A stretch of 64,000 bases of DNA from Gammaproteobacteria bacterium (GCA_018825965.1 JAHKAA010000026.1:1-64000); one strand, 5' to 3'. Shown: positions 1-9,521, counted from the stretch's first letter. The notes: generated from the letters alone by a model not told the origin. Made by a program: numbers and translations.

Positions 1-8
1 TTAAGATT

Positions 9-85
<77 letters not shown>

Positions 86-139
86 TCCGTAACTTAACAC
101 CGAGCAGTATGTGTTAAGACCTTAAATGCAATCACGAAT

Positions 140-216
<77 letters not shown>

Positions 217-234
217 TCCGTGTTTGCGGGGCGC

Positions 235-263
235 ATAGTAGTGCTTTTGACATAGCAGCGCAA
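235..263 (-). promoter_or_regulatory. sigma-70-type promoter of the tRNA-fMet pair
   Basis: On the minus strand TTGCGC (258-263) and TACTAT (235-240) are separated by exactly 17 bp. A GC-rich discriminator (GCGCCCCGC) follows at once, as is typical of stringently controlled stable-RNA promoters. The tRNA begins about 19 nt downstream of the -10. Confidence 0.6.
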
Positions 264-420
264 GGCTTAATATCAGTAAATTCCAAAGAAGCGGGCTGAC
301 TGCACAATTATTAAACGCATAGATCTTTAAATAGGCGATCTTAGCTGTTTTTAAAGTCGCAGTATCGCAAACCTTTGTTTTTCGAGCTGAAAAACATCCC
401 AATGCTTTCGAAAGCGCTTC

Positions 421-429
421 TGTTATAAT
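421..429 (+). promoter_or_regulatory. extended -10 promoter of rlmKL
   Basis: A perfect TATAAT at 424-429 is preceded by TGT, forming an extended -10 element (TGnTATAAT). No good -35 is visible, which an extended -10 can tolerate. The rlmKL start codon is 30 bp downstream. Confidence 0.6.
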
Positions 430-458
430 GTGCGCCATTTTATTGCAGGGCAGATCAT

Positions 459-2591
459 ATGTTGGAATTCTGGGCCTTAACATCCAAAGGTGTTGAAGAG
501 CTGTTGGCGGATGAGATCCGTCGTTATCAAGGCGAAATCATTAAATTAGGCATGGGCGTGGTTCGCTTTAAGGCTGAACTTAAAGACGCGTATCAGCTGT
601 GCTTATGGTCGCGCTTAGCGACCCGTATTCTACGCCTGGAACAATCCATCGAAATTGATGCCAATTCTGATTTGTATCAGGTGGCGATGCGGATTAACTG
701 GCCGTCCTTAATGCGGATGGAACAAAGCTTTGCGGTTGAATGTGTGGGGAAACACCCCACCATAGACAATACCCAGTTTGGTGGCATGCGTGTAAAAGAT
801 GCCATAGTGGATCAATTCCGTGAGCGTTACGACGCGCGTCCAAATGTGGATCGTTTAGATCCGGACGTCCGTTTTCAGGTGCGTTTAGAGCGCCAGTATT
901 TCCATTTTTTCCAGGATTTCTCTGGCCCATCGCTACATCAGCGAGGTTATCGCAAAGAGCAGGGCGAAGCCCCACTCAAAGAGCATTTAGCTGCCGCGTT
1001 GTTATTGCGCTCAGGTTGGAAAGCCGATCAGCCCTTATATGACCCATTTTGTGGTAGCGGTACCTTATTAATAGAAGCGGTGCTGATGGCCCGTCAGTTA
1101 GCTCCGGGTTTAAAGCGGGAAAAGTTTGCGTTTGAACAATGGGGTGATCATCAGCCAGAATTGTGGCAACAGCTGCGCGCAGAAGCTTTAGGCTCACGTC
1201 AGGCTATCGCAGAGGGCGTTACTTTTGTCGGTAGCGATACGGATGAGCGCACCTTACAAAAAGCCCGTCAAAATGCAGCACGAGCTGGAGTGGCTGATTT
1301 TATTGAGTTTATCACCCAGGATGCGACCCAAATTCAATCGGCTGTGTGCGAAGGTAAAGGCGTCATTATTACCAACCCGCCATACGGTGAGCGTTTGGGT
1401 GATTTGCCGCAACTTATCCCTGTCTATGCTGAATTCTCCTTAGGCCTGAAAAAACACTATCAGGGCTGGCGTTTAGCCATTATTACTTCAAGCCCGGACT
1501 TATTACGGGCACTGAAGTTATCCAAAGCCAAAAGCTATAAATTCACTAACGGTCCTTTAGACTGTGAATTTACTATGTTCGATTTGACCGAACAGCAAGT
1601 GCAGGTCAATGCCAACAGTCAAAGTGCGGCTTTGTTTTACGCGGAAAGCGAATCTTTTGGTAATCGCCTGAAGAAAAACGTTAAGCAGTTAGAGAAATGG
1701 GCGAAACGCGAAAATATCAGTTGTTACCGTATGTATGACGCCGATATTCCGGAATACAACGTAGCAGTCGACTGGTATAACGGCGAAGTGGTGATCCATG
1801 AATACGCCGCGCCTTCTAATGTCGATGAACAAATAGCACAAAAACGTTTATTTGATGTAGTGAACTTAGTGCCAAAAGTACTGGGTATTAGCAGCGACAA
1901 ACTGGTACTGAAAGTTCGTGAAAAACAAAAAGGTAAAGATCAGTATCAGGCGCTGGCCAAAGCGGGTCAGTACAAAGAAGTCACTGAGTACGGCGCTAAG
2001 TTTTTAGTGAATCTGCGTGATTATTTAGATACAGGTTTGTTTTTAGATCACCGCGTCACCCGTTTGGCCATTCAACAGCAAGCCAAAGGTAAAAAAGTAC
2101 TGAATTTATTTGCCTACACAGGCACAGCGTCGGTACATGCTGCCTTAGGTGGCGCTTTGTCTGTGACCACTGTAGATATGTCCAATACCTATCTGGACTG
2201 GGCAAAACGCAATTTCCTGGTCAATGGTCTGGATGGCAAAGCTTATCAGTTTGTGCAGGATAACTGCCTGGATTGGCTGAAGGGATGTAAAAACCAGTTT
2301 GATTTAATCTTTGTTGACCCGCCAACTTTCTCCAATTCAAAACGGATGGAAGATACCTGGGATGTGCAACGTGACCACGTTAAGTTACTGACTATGGTAG
2401 GGCGTTGTCTGGCGCCTAATGGCAAAGTGATATTTTCCAACAATAAAAGACGCTTTAAAATCGACAAAACAGAGCTGGAAGAAGCGGGTTGGATCATTAA
2501 AGATATTTCAGCCCAAAGTTTACCGGAAGACTTTAAACGGAATCCGAATATTCACGTTTGCTTTGAGCTGTTTAAACGCCTTGAAGAGTAA
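459..2591 (+). CDS. rlmKL: bifunctional 23S rRNA methyltransferase RlmKL
   Basis: This fused enzyme makes m7G2069 (RlmK half) and m2G2445 (RlmL half) in 23S rRNA during 50S assembly. The 710-residue protein matches the family length of about 700. It has an N-terminal THUMP region, a first Rossmann methyltransferase with a TNPPYGERL motif near residue 305, and a second SAM domain with the VDPPTFSNSKR signature near residue 625. The ATG is preceded by GCAGGGCAG as ribosome binding site. The glutaredoxin-like gene follows after 6 bp, so they are probably co-transcribed. Confidence 0.96.
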   Translation: MLEFWALTSKGVEELLADEIRRYQGEIIKLGMGVVRFKAELKDAYQLCLWSRLATRILRLEQSIEIDANSDLYQVAMRINWPSLMRMEQSFAVECVGKHPTIDNTQFGGMRVKDAIVDQFRERYDARPNVDRLDPDVRFQVRLERQYFHFFQDFSGPSLHQRGYRKEQGEAPLKEHLAAALLLRSGWKADQPLYDPFCGSGTLLIEAVLMARQLAPGLKREKFAFEQWGDHQPELWQQLRAEALGSRQAIAEGVTFVGSDTDERTLQKARQNAARAGVADFIEFITQDATQIQSAVCEGKGVIITNPPYGERLGDLPQLIPVYAEFSLGLKKHYQGWRLAIITSSPDLLRALKLSKAKSYKFTNGPLDCEFTMFDLTEQQVQVNANSQSAALFYAESESFGNRLKKNVKQLEKWAKRENISCYRMYDADIPEYNVAVDWYNGEVVIHEYAAPSNVDEQIAQKRLFDVVNLVPKVLGISSDKLVLKVREKQKGKDQYQALAKAGQYKEVTEYGAKFLVNLRDYLDTGLFLDHRVTRLAIQQQAKGKKVLNLFAYTGTASVHAALGGALSVTTVDMSNTYLDWAKRNFLVNGLDGKAYQFVQDNCLDWLKGCKNQFDLIFVDPPTFSNSKRMEDTWDVQRDHVKLLTMVGRCLAPNGKVIFSNNKRRFKIDKTELEEAGWIIKDISAQSLPEDFKRNPNIHVCFELFKRLEE

Positions 2592-2597
2592 GTTTTG

Positions 2598-2837
2598 ATG
2601 CAAATTAGGCTTTACAGCACCTGGGGTTGCCATTTGTGCGAGCAGGCTGAGCAGCTTCTGCTACAGGCAGGTGTCGCAGGTGCTGTTGAAATTATAGATA
2701 TAGTGGACGAACCGGCGGCTTTTGAGCGCTATCGTGTACATATTCCGGTGTTAAAAGTGAATGAACAGGAACTGTTCTGGCCCTTTGAACTTGAACAGAT
2801 ACAACAACTGCTACGTCAGCAGTCGTCAGGATTATAA
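2598..2837 (+). CDS. small glutaredoxin-family protein
   Basis: This 79-residue thioredoxin-fold protein has a CHLC (CxxC-type) redox motif near residues 11-14, right after the first beta strand, and the conserved cis-proline stretch HIPVLKV near residue 50. It corresponds to the DUF836/glutaredoxin-like proteins found next to rlmKL and uup in gammaproteobacteria. The ATG at 2598 is preferred over an in-frame TTG at 2595. Its thiol substrate is unknown. It sits between rlmKL and uup with gaps of 6 and 3 bp, which implies one operon. Confidence 0.8.
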   Translation: MQIRLYSTWGCHLCEQAEQLLLQAGVAGAVEIIDIVDEPAAFERYRVHIPVLKVNEQELFWPFELEQIQQLLRQQSSGL

Positions 2838-2840
2838 AGA

Positions 2841-4751
2841 GTGGAATTATTACGTTTTCAGCAAGCCAGCCTTGCCTTTGGTACCCATCCCATTTTAGAT
2901 AAAGTGGATTTCAGCTTATTTGCCGGCGAACGCGTCTGTTTGGTGGGTCGCAACGGTGCTGGTAAATCATCCTTCTTAAAAATATTGACCGGTCATCAAA
3001 ATCTGGATGATGGCCAGGTGGTACGGCAGAATAATTTAATTATCAGCCGCTTAGAGCAAGACCCACCAGCTCGTGTTGACATTAAAGTGGCAGATTTTAT
3101 TCGTGAAGGGGCTGGTGATTTAGCCGAAAAACTGCAGCGTTTTTATCATCTGGCTGATCATTTCTCGGATGCCACCGAAGCTGAACAACGTGAATTTGGC
3201 ACTTTACAGGCAGAACTCGATACCCGTCACGGCTGGCAGTTAGAAAGCCGTATTGAAGAGCTGTGTTTGCAGTTTGAAATGGATCCAAATACGACTTTAG
3301 CTTCATTATCTGGTGGTTGGTTGCGTAAAGCCGCTTTAGCAAAGGCTCTGGTGTCACAGCCTACTGTATTGCTGCTGGATGAACCGACCAACCACTTGGA
3401 TGTGGCAGCCATTCAATGGCTTGAGCAGTTTTTTATGAACTTCAAAGGCGCGATCATTTTTATCTCGCACGACAGGGCCTTTATCCGTGCCTTGGCCAGC
3501 CGTATTATCGATTTGGACCGTGGTGAATTAACCTCACACCCGGGTAACTACGCTGAGTATCTGGAACGTAAGCAAAAACTGCTGGAAGTTGAGCAGCAAC
3601 ACAATGCGCTTTTTGATAAAAAGCTGGCGGAAGAGGAAGTCTGGATCCGTCAGGGCATTAAAGCCCGTCGCACCCGTAACGAAGGCCGTGTTCGCGCCTT
3701 AAAAGAGCTGCGAAACGAACGCGCTGCCAGGGTTGAACAAATGGGCAAGGTTGAATTTGCCATTGAGCAATCACAAAAGTCCGGCAAGCTGGTGTTTGAA
3801 ACCAAAGATGTCAATGTCAGCTTTAAAGGCGAAACAGTCTTGAAAGACATCAACATTTTAGTGATGCGTGGTGATCGAATTGCCTTGGTGGGACCAAACG
3901 GCGTCGGTAAGTCTACGTTAATCAAAACCTTACTTGGCGAATACAAGGCCGACAGTGGTGAGATTAAAGGTGGTACTAACCTTGAGGTCGCTTATTTTGA
4001 TCAGCATCGTATTCAGCTGGATTTAAATGCCACAGTGCAGGACAACGTGGCTGATGGTAAGCAGGAAATTATTCAAAACGGTCAAACCCGTCATGTACTG
4101 AGTTACCTGCAGGACTTCTTATTTGCACCAGCACGGGCCAGAACACCGGTTCGGGCTTTATCAGGTGGCGAGAAAAACCGTTTATTGCTGGCGCGTTTAT
4201 TCGCTAAACCAAGCAACTTACTGATCCTCGATGAACCGACCAACGATCTGGATGTAGAGACGCTTGAGTTGCTGGAAGATATTCTGCAGCAGTATCAAGG
4301 TACTGTGCTTTTGGTCAGTCACGACCGGGAATTTGTTAATAATACAGTGACAAGTTCGCTGTATTTTGCCGGTCAGGGTAAAGTGGTGGATATAGCGGGT
4401 GACTACGAAGATGTGGTGGCTTATCAAAAACGGCAGCAGAATAATGTAAAAGCTGTTGAAACAGTGCAAAAAAGTGTAAAACCTGCCGAAGAAAAGCCTG
4501 TTGAGCTTTCATCCACAAGCAGTAAGAAGTTATCATACAAAGAGAAACGAGAACTGGAACTATTGCCCGCTTTAATCGAGACACTTGATGCAGAATTAAG
4601 TGCCTTGCAGCAGCAAGTGAATGATCCACAATTTTTCCGGCAAAATGCCGACTACACCCAAAAAGCGTTGAACCAATTGCATGAGGCTGAGTCGAAGCTC
4701 GCGCACGCCTATGAGCGTTGGGAACAATTAGAAGCATTAAATCAGCAGTAA
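2841..4751 (+). CDS. uup: ABC-F ATPase Uup
   Basis: This soluble ABC-F protein acts on ribosomes and DNA and affects transposon precise excision and assembly or translation quality. Two ATP-binding cassettes are visible, with Walker A GRNGAGKSS near residue 37 and GPNGVGKST near 351. Both have LSGG signatures and DEPTNHLD / DEPTNDLD Walker B motifs. The C-terminal ~90 residues form the charged coiled-coil domain typical of Uup. Its 636 residues equal the E. coli length. The start is GTG, 3 bp after the preceding gene; the homologous N-terminus begins exactly here. Confidence 0.95.
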   Translation: MELLRFQQASLAFGTHPILDKVDFSLFAGERVCLVGRNGAGKSSFLKILTGHQNLDDGQVVRQNNLIISRLEQDPPARVDIKVADFIREGAGDLAEKLQRFYHLADHFSDATEAEQREFGTLQAELDTRHGWQLESRIEELCLQFEMDPNTTLASLSGGWLRKAALAKALVSQPTVLLLDEPTNHLDVAAIQWLEQFFMNFKGAIIFISHDRAFIRALASRIIDLDRGELTSHPGNYAEYLERKQKLLEVEQQHNALFDKKLAEEEVWIRQGIKARRTRNEGRVRALKELRNERAARVEQMGKVEFAIEQSQKSGKLVFETKDVNVSFKGETVLKDINILVMRGDRIALVGPNGVGKSTLIKTLLGEYKADSGEIKGGTNLEVAYFDQHRIQLDLNATVQDNVADGKQEIIQNGQTRHVLSYLQDFLFAPARARTPVRALSGGEKNRLLLARLFAKPSNLLILDEPTNDLDVETLELLEDILQQYQGTVLLVSHDREFVNNTVTSSLYFAGQGKVVDIAGDYEDVVAYQKRQQNNVKAVETVQKSVKPAEEKPVELSSTSSKKLSYKEKRELELLPALIETLDAELSALQQQVNDPQFFRQNADYTQKALNQLHEAESKLAHAYERWEQLEALNQQ

Positions 4752-4763
4752 CAGGGGACCTGA

Positions 4764-6401
4764 ATGAGATTATCGCCCGTAGTATTAGCCTTATTACCCG
4801 GCCTGGCCGCCAGCTCAGCTTATGCCGCTGTTTATCAGGTTCAGGAGCTGGCAGAGATCAACACTGTCCGCTCACAGTTTGGCGCTGCGTTGAATGACAA
4901 TGGTGATGCTGTAGGTTCCGGGTCATTTATCTATAATTTCCCTGTCGATATCAGCGCTATTGATTTTGAAAATGCCAGTTTGGTTGCCGCCTTAACGGCT
5001 GAAGAAATAGAACAAATTAAGCAGGGTACTATCAGCGCGTCTTCACAGGCTGTTTTAATCAATTATTTGATCGCCAATAGTTTAGACACTAAAGTCCAAC
5101 GATATACAGATGTGATGGCTTTTGATCTAGTGACAGGTGAGCAGGTAAAAGTCCGCGAACAAGCATCAGCTCCAACCAACAGAGAATACCTCTACGATAT
5201 TAATAACAGTGGAAATGCGATTGGTGTTGCGACAGCGACATACAGCCAGCAAAGTTTTACGCCGGAAGTCACTGAAGAAGAGCCTTCTCCTGAGACAGTC
5301 AATTTGTGGGTGCCCGATCTTACTTATTTAAAGTCTTACGTAGCAAACGGTAACAGCGTCACTCCTTTGCCCATTCCTTTTGAAAACTTTGGTGGTGGTT
5401 TTTCTTCAGCAACAAAGATCAGCGAAGACAACTATATAGCAGGTTCAGGCAGTGTATCCATGATGGAAAGTACTCAGAAGAGTATTGAAACAGCCTGTAC
5501 TGGAAAAACCAGACCGATCAATAGTTGTTACAGTGAATTCATTGGTGGTTATATAGAGCGTGCTTTAGTCTGGAAAATGAACGAGGCCGGGCAAATTTCA
5601 GCACCAGTACAGTATGGGATTTTAGGTCCCGTTATAGAAAATACGGCAGAAAATTTTTACGTTAGCCGTGCTTTGTCTGTTAATGATGATGGTGTAGCTG
5701 TTGGCTACTCTAGTTATACCGATGAGGAGCGCAGGGTCAGCACCAGACATGCTACCGTCTTTCATGAAGGTGAAGTGTCGGCAGTCATAGATCCGCTGGA
5801 ATGGAATTCGAGTCAGGCAACTGACATTAATAATCAGAATATTATTATCGGATCTGCCAACACCACTTTTAACGGTTTACCGACTAACAGGTTGTTTGTA
5901 TTTGATTACAATACAAAAACTCTGACGTACCCCAATGGTTTTTTTAACAGTTCAGACACTGTTCCTATGGCTATTAACGAAAATAACATGGTGGTAGGTT
6001 CCGCGGATATGTTACCTACTGATGGTACAACAAGACGCAAAGTAGCATTTTTGTATGATATCGAAAAGGATAGTTTCACTGATTTAAATACCTTATTGCC
6101 TTGTGATTCAGCTTTTACTTTGGTTGAAGCTAAAGATATCAACACTAATAACGAAATACTTGCCAATGCTGTGGTTTCTGTTGAACAGCGTGATGCCAAA
6201 GGTGAAGTGGTAAAAGACAGTGCAGGTAATCCAGTGATGGAGAACGTATCCAGAGCTGTGAAACTGACGCCTGTTCCTAATGGCACTATAGAAAGCTGTC
6301 AGGTAGAAGAGGACGAGACCTATGAACGTCAAGGCGGTTCATCCACCTGGTTTAGTTTGCTGTTGTTGCCACTGCTGTTGCTGAGAAGACGTTTCAGCTA
6401 A
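4764..6401 (+). CDS. DUF3466 exported protein with GlyGly-CTERM anchor
   Basis: This 545-residue protein has a cleavable signal peptide (cut near SSAYA-AVY, residue 22) and a large extracytoplasmic region. Recurring DIN/N-x-x-G-x-x-V-G-like segments suggest a beta-propeller-like repeat fold. It ends in GGSS, a hydrophobic helix and RRR, the GlyGly-CTERM sorting signal cleaved by rhombosortase in type II secretion hosts. DUF3466 genes lie between uup and rmf in Shewanella and relatives, as here. The start is 12 bp after uup with a GGGGA ribosome binding site. Function is not known; surface location is inferred from the tail. Confidence 0.85.
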   Translation: MRLSPVVLALLPGLAASSAYAAVYQVQELAEINTVRSQFGAALNDNGDAVGSGSFIYNFPVDISAIDFENASLVAALTAEEIEQIKQGTISASSQAVLINYLIANSLDTKVQRYTDVMAFDLVTGEQVKVREQASAPTNREYLYDINNSGNAIGVATATYSQQSFTPEVTEEEPSPETVNLWVPDLTYLKSYVANGNSVTPLPIPFENFGGGFSSATKISEDNYIAGSGSVSMMESTQKSIETACTGKTRPINSCYSEFIGGYIERALVWKMNEAGQISAPVQYGILGPVIENTAENFYVSRALSVNDDGVAVGYSSYTDEERRVSTRHATVFHEGEVSAVIDPLEWNSSQATDINNQNIIIGSANTTFNGLPTNRLFVFDYNTKTLTYPNGFFNSSDTVPMAINENNMVVGSADMLPTDGTTRRKVAFLYDIEKDSFTDLNTLLPCDSAFTLVEAKDINTNNEILANAVVSVEQRDAKGEVVKDSAGNPVMENVSRAVKLTPVPNGTIESCQVEEDETYERQGGSSTWFSLLLLPLLLLRRRFS

Positions 6402-6431
6402 CGGATATGTCCTAAGTATTAAGTATTGTTA

Positions 6432-6461
6432 AAACCAAACCCGCGAAAGCGGGTTTGGTTT
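6432..6461 (+). terminator. terminator after the DUF3466 gene
   Basis: A 13-bp perfect stem (6432-6444 with 6449-6461) closes a GAAA tetraloop. The stem ends in T-rich sequence. It should end the rlmKL-uup-DUF3466 transcription unit before rmf. Confidence 0.75.
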
Positions 6462-6675
6462 ATCTGATGTCATAGTAGATGTGAGTAAAAATCCGCCACG
6501 TTAATTAAAAAAAAATAAATTATTTTGTCATCAAATCTTAAATAACTTCAGGTTCTTAGTTAATGTCAATAGGGGGAAGCCAAGTTTATTAGTGGAACCT
6601 TTTGGGCATCTCGACTATCTATTAAAGTGCAACGTAAGTTGCTTGCTTATTTATCAGATCGAGGAAGATTGCCTT

Positions 6676-6858
6676 ATGAAAAGACAGAAAAGAGATCGTT
6701 TAGAACGTGCTCATGCTCAAGGTTATCGCGCCGCTGTCACAGGTCGCTCAAAAGAGATTTGTCCTTATCAGAATTTAGACACCAGGTCGCAATGGCTCGG
6801 AGGGTACCGGGAAGCGATGGAAGACAAAGGGACTGGCTTGTTTGCCAGAGGTCAATAA
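6676..6858 (+). CDS. rmf: ribosome modulation factor Rmf
   Basis: Rmf dimerises 70S ribosomes into inactive 100S particles in stationary phase. The 60-residue product begins MKRQKRDRLERAH and carries the invariant GRSKEICPY and SQWLGGYREA segments. The ATG at 6676 gives the canonical N-terminus; in-frame codons further upstream do not match the family and can be ignored. GAGG lies about 11 nt upstream. The 5' region (6462-6675) is AT-rich and long for so small a gene, consistent with growth-phase control, but no operator was identified. Confidence 0.96.
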   Translation: MKRQKRDRLERAHAQGYRAAVTGRSKEICPYQNLDTRSQWLGGYREAMEDKGTGLFARGQ

Positions 6859-6875
6859 CCAACGAATTCAGATAA

Positions 6876-6900
6876 CAAGGCCCCGATTGTCGGGGCCTTG
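6876..6900. terminator. bidirectional terminator between rmf and the TonB receptor
   Basis: An 11-bp GC-rich perfect stem (6876-6886 with 6890-6900, loop TTG) lies between two convergent genes. It is followed by T-rich sequence on the plus strand (TGCGTTTTGTGTTTT). Confidence 0.75.
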
Positions 6901-6926
6901 TGCGTTTTGTGTTTTAAACCACGAAA

Positions 6927-9344
6927 TCAGAAGCGGGCTTTTACACCTAAAGTGAAAGAACGACCGGGCAGAGGAGCATCTTCTTTAATAAAGGAGCTAT
7001 GCACAAAACCCAGTTCATCCGTCAGATTGTTCACTTTGGCAAAAGCAGTCAGATCCAGATCATTGACATTAAAGTAGTAACTAAAGCCCAAATCAAGGAT
7101 TTGATAAGAGCCGGTTGCACTTTCACTTGCAGCAACACGGTTTTGTTTCATGTAATGCGTCCAGTCTATATTGGCTGACCAATCCTCAGCTGAATAGCTG
7201 TAACCTGTGCCTACTTTCACTGGTGGGATACGGGGTAAATCACTGCCGTTATCCAGCTTGGCCCGCACAGAGTCAATAAAAAACTCCAGCTGTTGTTCTG
7301 CGCTCAACTGATAAGCCACTGCGAATTCTGCACCATATAAAGTGGCGTCCTGCTGCTGGTAATGGAAGATAGAGAATTCGCCATCTTCAGCATGATCATG
7401 TTCTTCGTCATGAGCGTCGTGGTCATCATGGTCGTGATCATGGTCTTCTTCTGCATGAGAGTGCAGGTCGGCCATGGTTAAACCTGAATCCCTCATATAG
7501 AGGTAGTTATTTACTTTGTTGTAGAACAGGTTATAGGTGAAAGTAAAATCACCTTCATATTTGCGTAAGGTCAGATCGATGTTGTTCGCCACTTCTTTTT
7601 TGAACTTGATGTCAGACTCTGAAATCTCTCCGTCCTGATCCAGGCTGTAGGCTAAGCCTAATTCGTAGGTACGGGTAGCAATGTGGGTACCGTTTGAATA
7701 CAGCTCGGCAGCGCTTGGCGCCCGTTCAGAACGGCTGATGGATAAAGCCGCATTGTAACCGGGCTGGAAGTTCCAGACTAAGCCAGCAGACAAGCTGGAC
7801 GCCGTAAAGTCATGTTTTACATCCTCAGCATGATGTTCGTCTGTGTCTTCTTCTTCGTGGTGATGTTCAAACTCAATGCCAGTGGCTTTGTAATCAACGT
7901 GCTCAATACGGGCGCCTATCTGAGCCGTGAAATCGCCAAAACTGCGCTCCTCCAGCACAAATAAAGCCTGGGAATCAGTTTTGGTATCTGGTGTGAAGGC
8001 TTCTTCCCCCAGAGCCTGATAATCGCTTTGTTGCAGGTGATAACCAAAAACACCATGCCAGCCAGCTATCGTTTCATGTTCAGCAGTAAAACGGCTCTCA
8101 AAACTGTCATTCTTAAAGGTGGTGCCGATAGCGCCATCTTCTATCTCGTGATGCTGATAGCGGGTCAGGGCGCCACTAAAGGACAAGGTTTCGATGCCGT
8201 TAAAAGGTTTGTACAGCTCGCCAGCCAGGCCATATCTGTCTTGTTTTACTTTGGCAAACACAGCTTCTTCTGTAGGTTGATCGTGGTTGTCTTCATCATG
8301 ATCATGTTCGTCGTGCTCATCCTGTTCTTCATGATGATGGTGATGACCAGGAATACCATATTCACTGTCGATATGGCCTATGGAAAAGCCAATCAAGCCT
8401 TTATCTGTGATCCAGCTTAAACCACCATTGACCGCCGAATTATTCAGCCAGGAGTTTGCCAGCTGGTTTGAGCTTTCGCCTTCATCATTGGTAAAATCCG
8501 GCACATCATAGTTATCGGTTTTACGCTTAAAGCCATCCAGGTGCCAGGCGATTTGATCCTGACCACCATCATGAGTCATGGCCGCAGTTTTTTCATCTGC
8601 ACCTGAGCTGTAGCGTGTTTCAATTTGGGTGCTCGCAGGACGTAACTGCCGTGGCAGTCTGTTGTCGACCACGTTCACTACACCACCTACAGCGCCACTG
8701 CCGTACAACAACGTAGAAGGGCCACGCAACACTTCAATTTGCTCAGTGGTGATGGCATCTGCACTGATGGCATGATCCGGGCCAATACGGGATACGTCGG
8801 CAGAATCAAGGCCGTTACTTAAAATTCGGACTCGTGGGCCATCCAGGCCACGCAAAATCGGACTGGAGGCAACAGGGCCGTAATAGTTGCTGTGTACGCC
8901 AGGCATCGACTTTAAGGTTTCACCTATAGTAGGTGCTGTTTTACGACTAAGTTCTTCACCTGAGAGCACTGAAACGGGATTTGCCATTTCCAAATCGTAT
9001 TGATGCAAGCCTGAAGCTGAGACCACAATACGTTCCACGCCACCAGACTGCAGTTGTACTTTAAGTTCGTTGTTGTCTGACAAGGTAACAAACTGATCGC
9101 CATAACCTTTGGCTGAAATGTGCAGTTCAGCGTCCGCCGGCGCCTGGATGATAAAACGACCGTTTTTGTCGGCATAAACATATTGCTGACGGCCATGCAC
9201 ATGCACACGAGCCTGCTCTATAGCTTTGCCGTTATGATCCAGCACAAGGCCGTTCACTGTGATGTTTTGTGCTACAGCCTGGGCTGAAAATGCAGAAGCA
9301 ACCAGCATAGCCACAGGAGTGAATTGAAAAAGAGAAGGGCGCAT
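6927..9344 (-). CDS. TonB-dependent receptor with His-rich loops, probable zinc uptake
   Basis: This 805-residue outer-membrane transporter has a signal peptide (1-26), a carboxypeptidase-regulatory-like beta domain (about 27-100), a TonB box (ERIVVSA, 104-110) and a plug domain (about 120-230). A 22-strand barrel ends in a terminal Phe. Three presumed extracellular loops are extremely rich in His, Asp and Glu (334-356, 494-511 and 628-654), like the zinc-capturing loop of ZnuD. A Zur-type palindrome overlaps its likely -10. Zinc is therefore the favoured substrate, but copper or another soft metal is possible. It is transcribed alone, convergent with rmf. Confidence 0.88.
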   Translation of the reverse strand: MRPSLFQFTPVAMLVASAFSAQAVAQNITVNGLVLDHNGKAIEQARVHVHGRQQYVYADKNGRFIIQAPADAELHISAKGYGDQFVTLSDNNELKVQLQSGGVERIVVSASGLHQYDLEMANPVSVLSGEELSRKTAPTIGETLKSMPGVHSNYYGPVASSPILRGLDGPRVRILSNGLDSADVSRIGPDHAISADAITTEQIEVLRGPSTLLYGSGAVGGVVNVVDNRLPRQLRPASTQIETRYSSGADEKTAAMTHDGGQDQIAWHLDGFKRKTDNYDVPDFTNDEGESSNQLANSWLNNSAVNGGLSWITDKGLIGFSIGHIDSEYGIPGHHHHHEEQDEHDEHDHDEDNHDQPTEEAVFAKVKQDRYGLAGELYKPFNGIETLSFSGALTRYQHHEIEDGAIGTTFKNDSFESRFTAEHETIAGWHGVFGYHLQQSDYQALGEEAFTPDTKTDSQALFVLEERSFGDFTAQIGARIEHVDYKATGIEFEHHHEEEDTDEHHAEDVKHDFTASSLSAGLVWNFQPGYNAALSISRSERAPSAAELYSNGTHIATRTYELGLAYSLDQDGEISESDIKFKKEVANNIDLTLRKYEGDFTFTYNLFYNKVNNYLYMRDSGLTMADLHSHAEEDHDHDHDDHDAHDEEHDHAEDGEFSIFHYQQQDATLYGAEFAVAYQLSAEQQLEFFIDSVRAKLDNGSDLPRIPPVKVGTGYSYSAEDWSANIDWTHYMKQNRVAASESATGSYQILDLGFSYYFNVNDLDLTAFAKVNNLTDELGFVHSSFIKEDAPLPGRSFTLGVKARF

Positions 9345-9375
9345 TGAAAACCTATTACCGTAGTTAGTGATTGTG

Positions 9376-9387
9376 ATGTTATAACAT
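9376..9387. promoter_or_regulatory. Zur-like operator (proximal)
   Basis: ATGTTATAACAT is a perfect 12-bp palindrome that equals the core of gammaproteobacterial Zur boxes. On the minus strand it also contains an extended -10 (TGTTATAAC), so a bound repressor would block the receptor promoter. It lies 31 bp upstream of the receptor start codon. Confidence 0.65.
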
Positions 9388-9420
9388 TTTTGCGGATTAA
9401 CGATTCAGACGCAAGTACTT

Positions 9421-9440
9421 TTGTGATGAAGTAACATTAA
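9421..9440. promoter_or_regulatory. Zur-like operator (distal, imperfect)
   Basis: The 20 bp at 9421-9440 match 9371-9390 at 15 of 20 positions, sharing TTGTGATG and TAACATT, with an offset of exactly 50 bp. The palindrome is weaker (GATG..GTAACATT). It may be a second, helically phased binding site for the same regulator. Confidence 0.4.
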
Positions 9441-9521
9441 TTTAAGATTTAGCTTCGGCACTCTGAAATCTCATGTTTTAATATCGACATAATAATGTTC
9501 GGGTAATCAAAAGGATAAGCT

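Noticed and set aside
6592..6675. Longer N-terminal extension of rmf
   Set aside because: The family N-terminus MKRQKRDRLERAH starts exactly at 6676. The upstream codons have no similarity and cross the leader.
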